DNA of 64,000 bases, from assembly GCA_965215475.1 (NCBI GenBank), contig OZ244061.1, forward strand, positions 1,178,001-1,242,000, read 5' to 3'. The translations under genes and the position numbers were made by a program. Shown piece after piece: positions 17,560 to 26,187 of this stretch. The DNA comes from Bin80 sp965215475 (lineage in GTDB: Bacteria; Bacteroidota; Rhodothermia; Rhodothermales; Bin80). Positions within the stretch are counted from its first letter, which is position 1, and the number at the start of each line of letters is the position of its first letter. The notes beneath the pieces are model-generated. The model was not told the DNA's origin, did no database searches, and saw nothing but the letters and a program-made list of their open reading frames with translations.

Positions 17560-18357
17560 CTATCGACGATTGCCCCCTCTGCGATTTCCTCCTTGACCGC
17601 CTCTTGCACGAGCCCCTCGGTTTCCACGGCGGCGATCCCGAGCTTTACTACTCTCACTGCCACGTCCTCCCGTCTGCATTTGACGTAATTGCTGGCGCTG
17701 GGCCTGCACGTTTGGACTCAGGTCTGGACGTCCGAGAATTTCCCCCCGATAAACCCATACTTTGACCCCAGTAGTTCCATAAATCGAATATGCGGTCGCC
17801 TCTGCATAGTCAATATCTGCCCGGATCGTATGCAGCGGCACACGCCCCTCTAGATACTGTTCGACTCGGCCCATTTCGGCTCCGCCTAATCGCCCGCTCA
17901 CTTTAATTCGAATTCCTTGGGCACCCATACGCATTGCACCTTGAAGAGCCTGCTTCATGGCCCGACGGAAAGAGATCCGCCCTTCCAGCTGCTGGGCAAC
18001 ATTTTGCGCCACCAAGCTGGCATCCAATTCTGGACGTTTGATCTCATTGATATTGATCTGAATCTCTTTGGTGGTAATCCGCTTGAGTTCTTCACGTAAT
18101 TTTTCAACTTCCTGCCCCCCTCGGCCAATGACCACTCCAGGGCGGCTGGTATGCAACGTAAGGATGATCCGCTTCGGAGTACGCTCGATCACAACACGGC
18201 TGAGGCCTGCACGCTTGAGCCGAGCCGTCAAATAGCGACGTAGCTCCTCATCTTCAAAGAGCTTGGCAGCAATATCTTTCTTGCTGGCGTACCAGTTTGA
18301 GTCCCAGCCCCGGATTGTGCCGAGACGAAAGCCTACTGGATGTGTTTTCTGACCCAT
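17560..18357 (-). CDS. rpsC: Ribosomal protein uS3 with RG-rich C-terminal extension
   Basis: The 265-residue protein starts MGQKTHPVGFRLGTIRGWDS. The KH domain motif is RPGVVIGRGGQEVEKLREEL and the C-terminal domain has LHTIRADIDYAEATAYSIYG. The last 35 or so residues are rich in Arg, Gly, Asn and Gln (RRGNRGARARGGQGGNRRGG), making it about 30 residues longer than the E. coli protein. It lies at the mRNA entry and has helicase function there with uS4 and uS5. Confidence 0.97.
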   Translation of the reverse strand: MGQKTHPVGFRLGTIRGWDSNWYASKKDIAAKLFEDEELRRYLTARLKRAGLSRVVIERTPKRIILTLHTSRPGVVIGRGGQEVEKLREELKRITTKEIQININEIKRPELDASLVAQNVAQQLEGRISFRRAMKQALQGAMRMGAQGIRIKVSGRLGGAEMGRVEQYLEGRVPLHTIRADIDYAEATAYSIYGTTGVKVWVYRGEILGRPDLSPNVQAQRQQLRQMQTGGRGSESSKARDRRRGNRGARARGGQGGNRRGGNRR

Positions 18358-18369
18358 GATAAAGAGCTT

Positions 18370-18714
18370 CTAGTTTTCAGCTTGAACAATTACAGTTAGA
18401 TGGCTCATACGCTTGCGGATCGGGTGAGCCCGACCACGAGCAACGGGTCGGATCCGTTTGAGTACAGGTCCCTCATCCACCCGGATCTCCTTTACAAATA
18501 CCCCCTCCTCATCAAACCTCTCGTCCGGGTTTTTGTCCATGAGATTATGAACGGCGGACCGGATAGCAAGAGATACAGGTCCGGTTGCCGCGTGCGGGAG
18601 AAAATGCAATATATTCAGAGCCTCCGCGACCGACTGGCCCCGGACCACGTTAACAATACGCCGCATCTTTCGCGGCGAGCTAGGAATATATTTACGTATT
18701 GCGCGTGCCTCCAT
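18370..18714 (-). CDS. rplV: Ribosomal protein uL22
   Basis: The 114-residue protein starts at the ATG at 18,714 and has RKYIPSSPRKMRRIVNVVRG and the tunnel-loop region RIRPVARGRAHPIRKRMSHL. The extended loop contacts the nascent-peptide tunnel. An in-frame TTG further upstream would overlap rpsS and is rejected. Confidence 0.97.
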   Translation of the reverse strand: MEARAIRKYIPSSPRKMRRIVNVVRGQSVAEALNILHFLPHAATGPVSLAIRSAVHNLMDKNPDERFDEEGVFVKEIRVDEGPVLKRIRPVARGRAHPIRKRMSHLTVIVQAEN

Positions 18715-18719
18715 GATAC

Positions 18720-19001
18720 TCAACTCCCCCGCCTATCTTTTTTGGATCCGGCGTGTCCCCGGAAATTTCTCGTAGGCGAAAATTCACCCAAACGGTGTCC
18801 TACCATATTTTCGGTTACATAAACCGGGATAAACTGTCTACCATTATGAACCGCAAATGTATGCCCCACAAAGTCAGGAGTGATCATTGATGCACGGCTC
18901 CAAGTTTTTACCACCTTTTTTTTGTCGGACTGATTTAGCTGATCCACCTTCAGTTGAAGTTTATGGTGGACAAACGGTCCTTTCTTGAGAGATCTAGCCA
19001 T
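18720..19001 (-). CDS. rpsS: Ribosomal protein uS19
   Basis: The 93-residue protein starts MARSLKKGPFVHHKLQLKVD. It has the motif GRQFIPVYVTENMVGHRLGE and FSPTRNFRGHAG. It forms a complex with uS13 in the 30S head. It starts two bases from the rplB stop. Confidence 0.98.
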   Translation of the reverse strand: MARSLKKGPFVHHKLQLKVDQLNQSDKKKVVKTWSRASMITPDFVGHTFAVHNGRQFIPVYVTENMVGHRLGEFSPTRNFRGHAGSKKDRRGS

Positions 19002-19003
19002 AG

Positions 19004-19837
19004 TTATCTGCGTTTTGTGTCACGTCGACGCACGATGTATTTATCGGAAGCGGACTTACGCTTACGCGTCTTGAACCCTTTGGCTGGAACACCTGAAGGA
19101 GAGCGAGGATGTCCTCCACTCGCCTTCCCTTCTCCACCCCCCATTGGATGATCCACCGGGTTCATGGCAACCCCTCTGACCTTGGGACGAACTCCCATCC
19201 AGCGGCGGCGACCCGCTTTCCCCAGATCTATATTCATATGATCTGGGTTACTGGTTGTACCGATCGTTGCCCTGCATTCAGCAAGAATTCGACGAACTTC
19301 GCCACTTGGCAGCTTCAGGGTAACATATTTGCCCTCCCGCGCGGTCAACTGTGCAAATGTGCCGGCAGAACGAGCAAGTTGAGCCCCTTTACCCGGTTTC
19401 ATTTCAATTGCATGGACGAAGGTTCCCAGTGGGATCCGTCCCATTGGGAGACAATTGCCAATCTCCGGCGGTGCATCCGGCCCATTCAGGACTTGCTGAT
19501 CCACCGCAAGCTTATCCGGTGCAATGACATAGCGCTTATCCCCATCTGCGTATACAAGCAAAGCGATCCTGGCCGATCGGTTTGGATCATACTGAATACT
19601 TGCCACGCGGGCAGGAACATGATCCTTGTTGCGCCGAAAATCAATCACCCGGTAGCGCCGCTTATGCCTGCCTCCTTGATGGCGAACCATGATACGTCCA
19701 GTAGAGTTACGGCCGCCGCGGCGTTTGATGGGCCGCAAGAGATTCTTTTCTGGAGCACTGTCAGTAATCTGATCAAAGGCAGAAACTGAGCGCTGACGCT
19801 GCCCGGGAGTAACCGGATTAAGTTTACGAATCGCCAT
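19004..19837 (-). CDS. rplB: Ribosomal protein uL2
   Basis: The 277-residue protein starts MAIRKLNPVTPGQRQRSVS. The peptidyl-transferase-proximal motif is MNPVDHPMGGGEGKASGGHP, containing the conserved His. Length and motifs are standard. The frame upstream of the ATG at 19,837 lies in rplW and is not part of it. Confidence 0.98.
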   Translation of the reverse strand: MAIRKLNPVTPGQRQRSVSAFDQITDSAPEKNLLRPIKRRGGRNSTGRIMVRHQGGRHKRRYRVIDFRRNKDHVPARVASIQYDPNRSARIALLVYADGDKRYVIAPDKLAVDQQVLNGPDAPPEIGNCLPMGRIPLGTFVHAIEMKPGKGAQLARSAGTFAQLTAREGKYVTLKLPSGEVRRILAECRATIGTTSNPDHMNIDLGKAGRRRWMGVRPKVRGVAMNPVDHPMGGGEGKASGGHPRSPSGVPAKGFKTRKRKSASDKYIVRRRDTKRR

Positions 19838-19841
19838 CTTC

Positions 19842-20141
19842 CTATACGCTCTCAAAGAAATCAATCTGTTCACTGCCTGGCATCAGGGTCACAATCGCCT
19901 TTTTATAACTGGCGGTTCGACCAAGCCTAACGCCCTGACGAGTCATCTGGCGGCGATGCTTTCCGCGCACATTAATCGTACGTACTTCCTTAATCTTGAC
20001 GGCGGGGAATCGCTCCCTTACAGCTTGTTTGATTTCGATTTTATTGGCTTTTGAATCCACGATAAACGCGTAATGTCCCTGTTCCATCTGAGCAGAGAGT
20101 TTCTCGGTCACCAAAGGCCGGATCAATACTTGTCGACTCAT
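19842..20141 (-). CDS. rplW: Ribosomal protein uL23
   Basis: The 99-residue protein starts MSRQVLIRPLVTEKLSAQME and has YAFIVDSKANKIEIKQAVRE. It lies at the tunnel exit, where trigger factor and SRP dock. The ATG overlaps the rplD stop by four bases. Confidence 0.97.
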   Translation of the reverse strand: MSRQVLIRPLVTEKLSAQMEQGHYAFIVDSKANKIEIKQAVRERFPAVKIKEVRTINVRGKHRRQMTRQGVRLGRTASYKKAIVTLMPGSEQIDFFESV

Positions 20142-20788
20142 GATAATTCGTTCTTTCTCGTTGACGCCCACAGCTGACTCCATACCGATAGGGCTTCTTC
20201 TTCACATACCAGTACCCCGGCTCGAAGAATATCCTCCGTACTGACATTCCGCGCTTCACGAACCACAACACGCTCTATATTACTACTGGAACGAAAGAGT
20301 GCGGGGTGATTAGAGGCCGTTACGATCAATACCGGCTTCCCTTCCAGCTCAAGATTCCCAAGAAGAGTGACAAGTGCACGCGTGCTGGGAGACTCATAAT
20401 CCAGAGAACTCACGACACGAATCGCACCGTCACTAGCCTTATAGCTGAGTGCGGAGCACCTGGCATTGCGTTTCACTTTCTTACTCAGTCTCACATTGTA
20501 TTTATGGGGCCGAGGTCCAAAAATCCTCCCACCGCCTCTTCGAAGTGGAGAAGCTGCATTACCAGCACGAGCCATCCCAGTACCTTTCTGACGATAAAGC
20601 TTACGGTTCGAGCCTTTAACCTCTCCTCGTTCTTTTGTTTTATGCGTCCCCTGGCGTGCTGCAGCCTGTGTTCTGCGCACATCTAGCCAGAGAACATGAT
20701 CATTCGGGTCTACACCAAACACTGCCGCATCCAGGGCAATCGTGCGACCCGCAGGCGATCCATTATACTGATATACGTCTAACTCCAT
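20138..20788 (-). CDS. rplD: Ribosomal protein uL4
   Basis: The 216-residue protein has the tunnel loop KLYRQKGTGMARAGNAASPL and GGRIFGPRPHKYNVRLSKKV. In enterobacteria L4 also represses the S10 operon; that is not visible here. It is coupled to rplW by an ATGA overlap and lies 8 bases after rplC. Confidence 0.97.
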   Translation of the reverse strand: MELDVYQYNGSPAGRTIALDAAVFGVDPNDHVLWLDVRRTQAAARQGTHKTKERGEVKGSNRKLYRQKGTGMARAGNAASPLRRGGGRIFGPRPHKYNVRLSKKVKRNARCSALSYKASDGAIRVVSSLDYESPSTRALVTLLGNLELEGKPVLIVTASNHPALFRSSSNIERVVVREARNVSTEDILRAGVLVCEEEALSVWSQLWASTRKNELS

Positions 20789-20796
20789 GCTTCCTA

Positions 20797-21426
20797 TCAG
20801 CCTTGTTTCAATAACTCGACGACTCCGTTGACTGGCCCGGGAACCGCTCCACGAACCAGTAACAGATTATGCTCCGGAATAATACGAGTCACATCAAGGT
20901 TTTTGATCGTGACACGCTCATTCCCCATTTGACCCGCCATACGCATTCCCTTCATCACTCTTGAAGGATCACTGGAAGCTCCGATGGAGCCCGGTGCACG
21001 CTCACGGTTATGCTGCCCATGAGTCCGGTCATTCACGCCGTGAAAACCGTGACGCCGAACAACCCCTTGGAATCCTTTTCCCTTGCTCAACCCCGCCACA
21101 TCAATCATCTCTCCCTCTTCAAAAATATTCTCTACGCGAACCTCATCTCCAACCTCGGGCATCTCCTCATTCCACTCAAACTCCTTGAGTACACGCTGAG
21201 GAGGAACCCCCGCAGCCTGAAAATGACCATTCAGTGCTTTGGTTGTCCGTCGCTCTTTCCGGGCACCAAATCCGAGTTGAACGGCATCATATTTATCTTG
21301 TCCATCGTGCCGCTTGATCTGAACGACAAGGTTCGGACCGGCCTCAATGACTGTGCAAGGGATATTATTCCCTGCTGTATCAAAGATACTGGTCATACCA
21401 ACCTTTCTACCAATCATTCCACTCAT
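20797..21426 (-). CDS. rplC: Ribosomal protein uL3
   Basis: The 209-residue protein starts MSGMIGRKVGMTSIFDTAGN and has the signature FEEGEMIDVAGLSKGKGFQG and HGFHGVNDRTHGQHNRERAP. It folds near the peptidyl transferase centre. Length is standard. Confidence 0.98.
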   Translation of the reverse strand: MSGMIGRKVGMTSIFDTAGNNIPCTVIEAGPNLVVQIKRHDGQDKYDAVQLGFGARKERRTTKALNGHFQAAGVPPQRVLKEFEWNEEMPEVGDEVRVENIFEEGEMIDVAGLSKGKGFQGVVRRHGFHGVNDRTHGQHNRERAPGSIGASSDPSRVMKGMRMAGQMGNERVTIKNLDVTRIIPEHNLLLVRGAVPGPVNGVVELLKQG

Positions 21427-21453
21427 TACAACGCGAAAATGGGCTCCTTCAAA

Positions 21454-21762
21454 TTAGACTTTGATTTCTACATCAACACCGCTGGGAAGCTCTAGCTTGA
21501 GCAGAGCATCTACGGTCTTGGTGCTGGTTGAGAGTATATCAATAAGACGATTATGACTTCGACTTTCGAACTGCTCACGGCTTTTCTTATTCACATGCGG
21601 GCTTCGTAGTACGGTATAGATTGCCTTCTTCGTTGGAAGTGGAATCGGGCCACTGACCAAAGCACCTGTGGCTTTGACCGTCTTAATAATTTTCTCCGTA
21701 CTCTTATCAATCAACGAGTGATCGTAGGATTTGAGCTTGATCCGGATTTTTTGCCCTGTCAT
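21454..21762 (-). CDS. rpsJ: Ribosomal protein uS10
   Basis: The 102-residue protein has IRIKLKSYDHSLIDKSTEKI and GPIPLPTKKAIYTVLRSPHV. It is a 30S head protein and also the NusB partner in antitermination. It follows tuf by 16 bases, showing that the str and S10 operons are fused here. Confidence 0.98.
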   Translation of the reverse strand: MTGQKIRIKLKSYDHSLIDKSTEKIIKTVKATGALVSGPIPLPTKKAIYTVLRSPHVNKKSREQFESRSHNRLIDILSTSTKTVDALLKLELPSGVDVEIKV

Positions 21763-21778
21763 GACTCAGGAGGCTATA

Positions 21779-22969
21779 TTAGTCAAGAATTTTGGTAACC
21801 ACTCCGGCTCCTACGGTTCGGCCACCCTCTCGGATCGCAAACCGAAGCCCCTGCTCCATCGCAACCGGCTGAATCAGCTTCACTTTGAACTGCGTGTTAT
21901 CTCCCGGCATCACCATCTCCGTACCAGACGGAAGCTCGATATCCCCCGTCACATCGGTCGTACGAAAATAAAACTGCGGTCGATACCCCGGGAAAAATGG
22001 CGTATGTCGGCCGCCCTCATCTTTGCTCAACACATACACCTCACACGTAAACTCCCGGTGCGGCTTGATCGAACCCGGATGCACCACCACCTGACCACGC
22101 TCCACCCCATCCTTCGCAATCCCTCGTAAAAGCAATCCTACATTATCTCCCGCCTGCCCCTCATCCAAAATCTTCCGAAACATCTCCACCCCCGTCACCG
22201 TCGTATCCGTCTTCTCTTCCCGGATCCCTACAATCTCGACCTTCTCCCCCGTACGTACAATCCCACGCTCGACCCGGCCTGTCGCTACCGTTCCCCGACC
22301 CGTGATCGAAAATACATCCTCCACCGGCATCAAAAATGGCTTGTCGGTCTCCCGCTTCGGCGTTGGAACATATCCGTCCACCGACTCCATCAACGAAACC
22401 ACCGTCTCCTCCCACTCCGTCTCTCCATTCAACGCTCCCAGGGCCGATCCCTTCACAATCGGGATCTCATCCCCCGGAAACTCATACGCCTCCAATAACT
22501 CCCGGATCTCCATCTCCACCAGCTCCAATAGCTCCTCATCATCCACCAGGTCCACCTTGTTCATGAACACCACAATGTAGGGAACCCCCACCTGACGAGC
22601 AAGCAAGATATGCTCCCGCGTCTGCGGCATCGGACCATCCGATGCATCCACCACCAGAATCGCTCCATCCATCTGCGCGGCACCCGTCACCATGTTCTTC
22701 ACATAGTCTGCGTGCCCTGGACAGTCCACATGCGCATAATGACGATGCTCCGTCTCATATTCCACATGTGCCGTCGCAATCGTAATCCCACGCTCCCGCT
22801 CCTCCGGTGCATTATCAATCGAATCAAATGAGCGGATCTCCGTCCCCCCATACCGATCATTCAACACCCGCGTGATCGCCGCTGTCAATGTCGTCTTACC
22901 ATGATCCACATGCCCGATCGTGCCCACGTTCACGTGTGGCTTCGTTCGCTGAAAAACTTCCTTTGCCAT
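21779..22969 (-). CDS. tuf: Elongation factor Tu
   Basis: The 396-residue GTPase delivers aminoacyl-tRNA to the ribosome. Motifs are GTIGHVDHGKTTLTAAITR (P loop), RGITIATAHVEYE (switch I), DCPGHADYVKNMVTGAAQMD (G3) and MNKVDLVDDEE (G4). Domains 2 and 3 are complete, ending VTKILD. The only tuf in the window lies between fusA and rpsJ. Confidence 0.99.
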   Translation of the reverse strand: MAKEVFQRTKPHVNVGTIGHVDHGKTTLTAAITRVLNDRYGGTEIRSFDSIDNAPEERERGITIATAHVEYETEHRHYAHVDCPGHADYVKNMVTGAAQMDGAILVVDASDGPMPQTREHILLARQVGVPYIVVFMNKVDLVDDEELLELVEMEIRELLEAYEFPGDEIPIVKGSALGALNGETEWEETVVSLMESVDGYVPTPKRETDKPFLMPVEDVFSITGRGTVATGRVERGIVRTGEKVEIVGIREEKTDTTVTGVEMFRKILDEGQAGDNVGLLLRGIAKDGVERGQVVVHPGSIKPHREFTCEVYVLSKDEGGRHTPFFPGYRPQFYFRTTDVTGDIELPSGTEMVMPGDNTQFKVKLIQPVAMEQGLRFAIREGGRTVGAGVVTKILD

Positions 22970-23005
22970 TGTATTGCTGAACTGAAAACTGGTTGATGTT
23001 GTTGT

Positions 23006-25126
23006 TTAACTTGCTTTACCGTAACTGGAGAGAATCACTTTCTCTGCTACTGATTTTGGTGCAGGCTCATATGATTCAAACTGCATCGTGTAAATTGCTC
23101 TACCCTGTGTTAAAGAGCGCATGTCGGTGGAATAGCCGAACATTTCCGAGAGCGGAACCATCGCCTTAACGACCCGAGCTCCCTGTCGCTCATCCATGGA
23201 CATGATCCGCCCCCGACGACTGTTCAGATCTCCAATCACGTCTCCCATGTATTCTTCTGGCGTCACTACCTCAACTTTCATGACTGGCTCCATGAGAACA
23301 GGATTCGCATTCCTGGCCGCACTTCGAAATGCCATTTGGCCTGCGATTTCAAACGCATTCTGATCGGAATCCACCTCATGGTGCTTCCCATCGAGCAATC
23401 TCACTTTGATCCCTTCCACAGGGTATCCGGCAAGTGGCCCATGGCTGACTGCATTCTTGACTCCTTTCTGAACACTGGGAATAAACTCTTTAGGAATTGC
23501 TCCACCGACCACCTCGCTGACGAATTCAAACCCGACCCCGCTCTCATTGGGAGCAATTTCCATCTCAACTACAGCAAACTGCCCCCGCCCACCTGTCTGC
23601 TTTTTGTGGGTATAGCGCTCGAGGACCGGTTTCCGGAAAGCTTCCCGATAGGCGACTTGAGGCTTCCCAACATTTGCTTCCACCTTGAATTCTCGGCGTA
23701 ACCGGTCAACAATAATCTCCAGATACAACTCGCCCATTCCCGCGATAATCGTTTGACCCGTTTCGGGATCTATGGTGACCTTGAACGTTGGATCTTCTTC
23801 AGCAAGTTTCTGCAAGCCCGTTGAGAGCTTATCACTATCGGCTTTGGTCTTGGGCTCAATCGCGATGCGGATCACTGGGTCTGGGAACACCATCTGTTCC
23901 AGAATCGCAGGAGCACTTGGGTCCGAGAGTGTATCGCCCGTCTTGACATTTTTAAGTCCTACGGCGGCTGCGATATCACCCGCCTCAACACGTGTCACAT
24001 CTTCACGATCTTTGGCATGCATAAAGAGCAGTCTTCCGACCCTCTCTTTGCGTTCGGTTGTAGAATTATAGACCTGTGCCCCTTTCTCCAATTCTCCACT
24101 GTACACTCTGAAGAACGTGAGTTTCCCGACGTATGGGTCCGTTGCGATCTTAAATGCAATTGCAGAAAACGGAGCATTCGTCTGAGGAGCGCGCATCACC
24201 TCTTTATCGGTATTCGGCTGAGTCCCCGTCACCGGCGGAATATCTGCCGGGCTGGGCAGATAATCAATGATTCCGTCTAACAAACGTTGAACTCCTTTAT
24301 TCTTGAAGGCTGACCCACAGAAGACTGGGGTAATATCCAGGTTCAGTGTAGCTGCCCGTACCGTGGAACGAATCTCGTCAGCGGTAATATCTTCACCTTC
24401 TAGATACTTCATAAGCAGATTATCATTATGCTCTGCTACGGATTCTAGAAGAAGAATTCTCCAATGCCGAGCCTCCTCACGTAAATCTTTTGGGATATCA
24501 ATTATATCCCACGTAGCCCCCTGCGTCTTATCGTGCCATATGATCGCCTTGTTCGTGATCAGATCAATCACACCACGAAACATTGCACCCGCCCCAATGG
24601 GGATTTGAACCGGGACCGGGTTTGCCTTCAAACGATCCTTCATCGAGTTCAGGGCATTCACAAAATCCGCCCCCGTACGGTCCATCTTATTGACAAATGC
24701 AATTCGAGGCACCCGATACTTGTTCGCCTGCCTCCAGACCGTTTCGGATTGTGGTTCCACACCTCCAACCGCACAGAAAAGTGCGACGGCTCCGTCTAGA
24801 ATCCGCAAGGACCGTTCGACTTCGACGGTAAAATCGACATGCCCGGGCGTATCAATGATATTGATTCGATACTGATCGTCATCCTTGTTCCAGAAGCATG
24901 TTGTCGCAGCACTGGTGATGGTAATCCCTCTCTCTTTTTCCTGTTCCATCCAGTCCATGGTGGCTCCGCCATCATGAACCTCTCCCATCCGATGCAAACG
25001 CCCGGTATAGAATAAAATTCGTTCCGTTGTGGTTGTTTTGCCGGCATCAATATGGGCCATAATCCCGATATTGCGCATACGGCGAAGCTTTGAATCCTTG
25101 AGTGAGCTCATTGGAATTATTGCCAT
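23006..25126 (-). CDS. fusA: Elongation factor G
   Basis: The 706-residue translocase has all five domains. G motifs are IMAHIDAGKTTTTERILFYT, RGITITSAATTCFW, IIDTPGHVDFTVEVERSLRI and VNKMDRTGADF. Domain IV contains TRGRGQFAVV-like sequence (KKQTGGRGQFAVVEMEI). The start touches the rpsG stop. It is a canonical full-length copy. Confidence 0.98.
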   Translation of the reverse strand: MAIIPMSSLKDSKLRRMRNIGIMAHIDAGKTTTTERILFYTGRLHRMGEVHDGGATMDWMEQEKERGITITSAATTCFWNKDDDQYRINIIDTPGHVDFTVEVERSLRILDGAVALFCAVGGVEPQSETVWRQANKYRVPRIAFVNKMDRTGADFVNALNSMKDRLKANPVPVQIPIGAGAMFRGVIDLITNKAIIWHDKTQGATWDIIDIPKDLREEARHWRILLLESVAEHNDNLLMKYLEGEDITADEIRSTVRAATLNLDITPVFCGSAFKNKGVQRLLDGIIDYLPSPADIPPVTGTQPNTDKEVMRAPQTNAPFSAIAFKIATDPYVGKLTFFRVYSGELEKGAQVYNSTTERKERVGRLLFMHAKDREDVTRVEAGDIAAAVGLKNVKTGDTLSDPSAPAILEQMVFPDPVIRIAIEPKTKADSDKLSTGLQKLAEEDPTFKVTIDPETGQTIIAGMGELYLEIIVDRLRREFKVEANVGKPQVAYREAFRKPVLERYTHKKQTGGRGQFAVVEMEIAPNESGVGFEFVSEVVGGAIPKEFIPSVQKGVKNAVSHGPLAGYPVEGIKVRLLDGKHHEVDSDQNAFEIAGQMAFRSAARNANPVLMEPVMKVEVVTPEEYMGDVIGDLNSRRGRIMSMDERQGARVVKAMVPLSEMFGYSTDMRSLTQGRAIYTMQFESYEPAPKSVAEKVILSSYGKAS

Positions 25127-25593
25127 TACAATCTGAAGTGAGCAAAAGCCTTATTGGACTCTGCCATTCTGTGGGTATCATCTTTCTTCTTTACAGCAGC
25201 TCCCTCCCCACGCGAGGCAGCAAATAACTCTGCAGCCAATCGATCGGCCATAGACCGATCTGACCGTTTTGATGCCTGTTGGATGATCCAGCGAAATGCC
25301 AATGCGGTTCGACGCTCGGCTCGTACCTCAATGGGGACTTGATAGGTTGCTCCTCCCACTCGTCGGCTCCGCACTTCCACTAGAGGAGCCACGTTCTCCA
25401 CTGCCCGCTGGAATATTTCCAATCCAGACTCTCCAGAACGCTCTTCCACCTGAGCAAATGCGTCATACACAATCTTCCGGGCAATACTTTTCTTGCCATG
25501 GAGCATGACATAGTTCACAAACTGTGCCACAAGCAGGTCACCGTATTTAGGATCGGGCGTAATCAAACGCCGCTCAGCTGATTTTCTACGCAT
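25126..25593 (-). CDS. rpsG: Ribosomal protein uS7
   Basis: The 155-residue protein starts MRRKSAERRLITPDPKYGDL and has FVNYVMLHGKKSIARKIVYD and RSRRVGGATYQVPIEVRAER. It organises the 30S head near the E site. It overlaps the fusA start by one base. Confidence 0.98.
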   Translation of the reverse strand: MRRKSAERRLITPDPKYGDLLVAQFVNYVMLHGKKSIARKIVYDAFAQVEERSGESGLEIFQRAVENVAPLVEVRSRRVGGATYQVPIEVRAERRTALAFRWIIQQASKRSDRSMADRLAAELFAASRGEGAAVKKKDDTHRMAESNKAFAHFRL

Positions 25594-25634
25594 GGTTCAT
25601 GAACAACTAACTACCGCTAACGATCTTTCAATGA

Positions 25635-26009
25635 CTATTTCTTCGGCTTCTTCGTGCCGTATTTCGAACGAGATTGAGTCCGATCTTCGACACCGGATGT
25701 ATCAAGTGCACCGCGTACGATGTGATACTTTACCCCAGGCAAATCCTTGACGCGTCCTCCGCGAACCAGCACAATGGAGTGTTCCTGCAAATTATGTCCT
25801 TCTCCCGGGATGTAGGCGATTACTTCAATTTGATTCGTCAAGCGCACCTTGGCGACTTTCCGTAATGCGGAGTTCGGTTTTTTCGGGGTTGTGGTATAAA
25901 CACGCGTGCACACCCCCCTTCGCTGCGGATTCCCCTGCAACGCAGCCGCCTTCGTCTTTTTGACTTTCGGATGGCGCCCCTTTCGAACAAGTTGTTGAAT
26001 TGTTGGCAC
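25635..26009 (-). CDS. rpsL: Ribosomal protein uS12
   Basis: The 124-residue protein has the decoding-loop sequence TTPKKPNSALRKVAKVRLTN, with the lysine linked to streptomycin sensitivity unchanged, and PGEGHNLQEHSIVLVRGGRV. The start codon is GTG at 26,009. It is the first gene of the long ribosomal superoperon, so the main promoter should lie in 26,010-26,187. Confidence 0.97.
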   Translation of the reverse strand: MPTIQQLVRKGRHPKVKKTKAAALQGNPQRRGVCTRVYTTTPKKPNSALRKVAKVRLTNQIEVIAYIPGEGHNLQEHSIVLVRGGRVKDLPGVKYHIVRGALDTSGVEDRTQSRSKYGTKKPKK

Positions 26010-26187
26010 GTAACTAACTACGATAAACTTTCTTTGGACAAATATTTTTCTGAGCCGGGTAGTGTTGCGCGATCATCCGTGGGATGCCCATGCTCAATTA
26101 TTGTATAGCCTACCAATTTACGCTTTTTTGGGAAAAAGTTCCAAATTCCAAGGAATTTTTTGATTTTTTTTTTTGAGTCCAACTGAA
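26010..26187. other. Intergenic region between ftsH and rpsL
   Basis: These 178 bases should hold the promoter of the ribosomal superoperon; an AT-rich segment around 26,095-26,110 on the - strand (CTATACAATAAT) is a possible -10 region, but no convincing -35 box is seen. Near ftsH there is a 16-base palindrome (AAATTCCAAGGAATTT at about 26,142-26,157) followed on the + strand by runs of 6 and 11 T. The orientation suits + strand transcripts, so its use as the ftsH terminator is doubtful. Confidence 0.4.

Noticed and set aside
22302..22831. Several + strand open frames across tuf and fusA
   Set aside because: They are antisense shadows caused by strong codon bias of highly expressed genes.
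26140..26174. Palindrome plus T run as a strong ftsH terminator
   Set aside because: The T run follows the palindrome on the + strand, whereas ftsH is on the - strand; in that direction only a weak U run follows.
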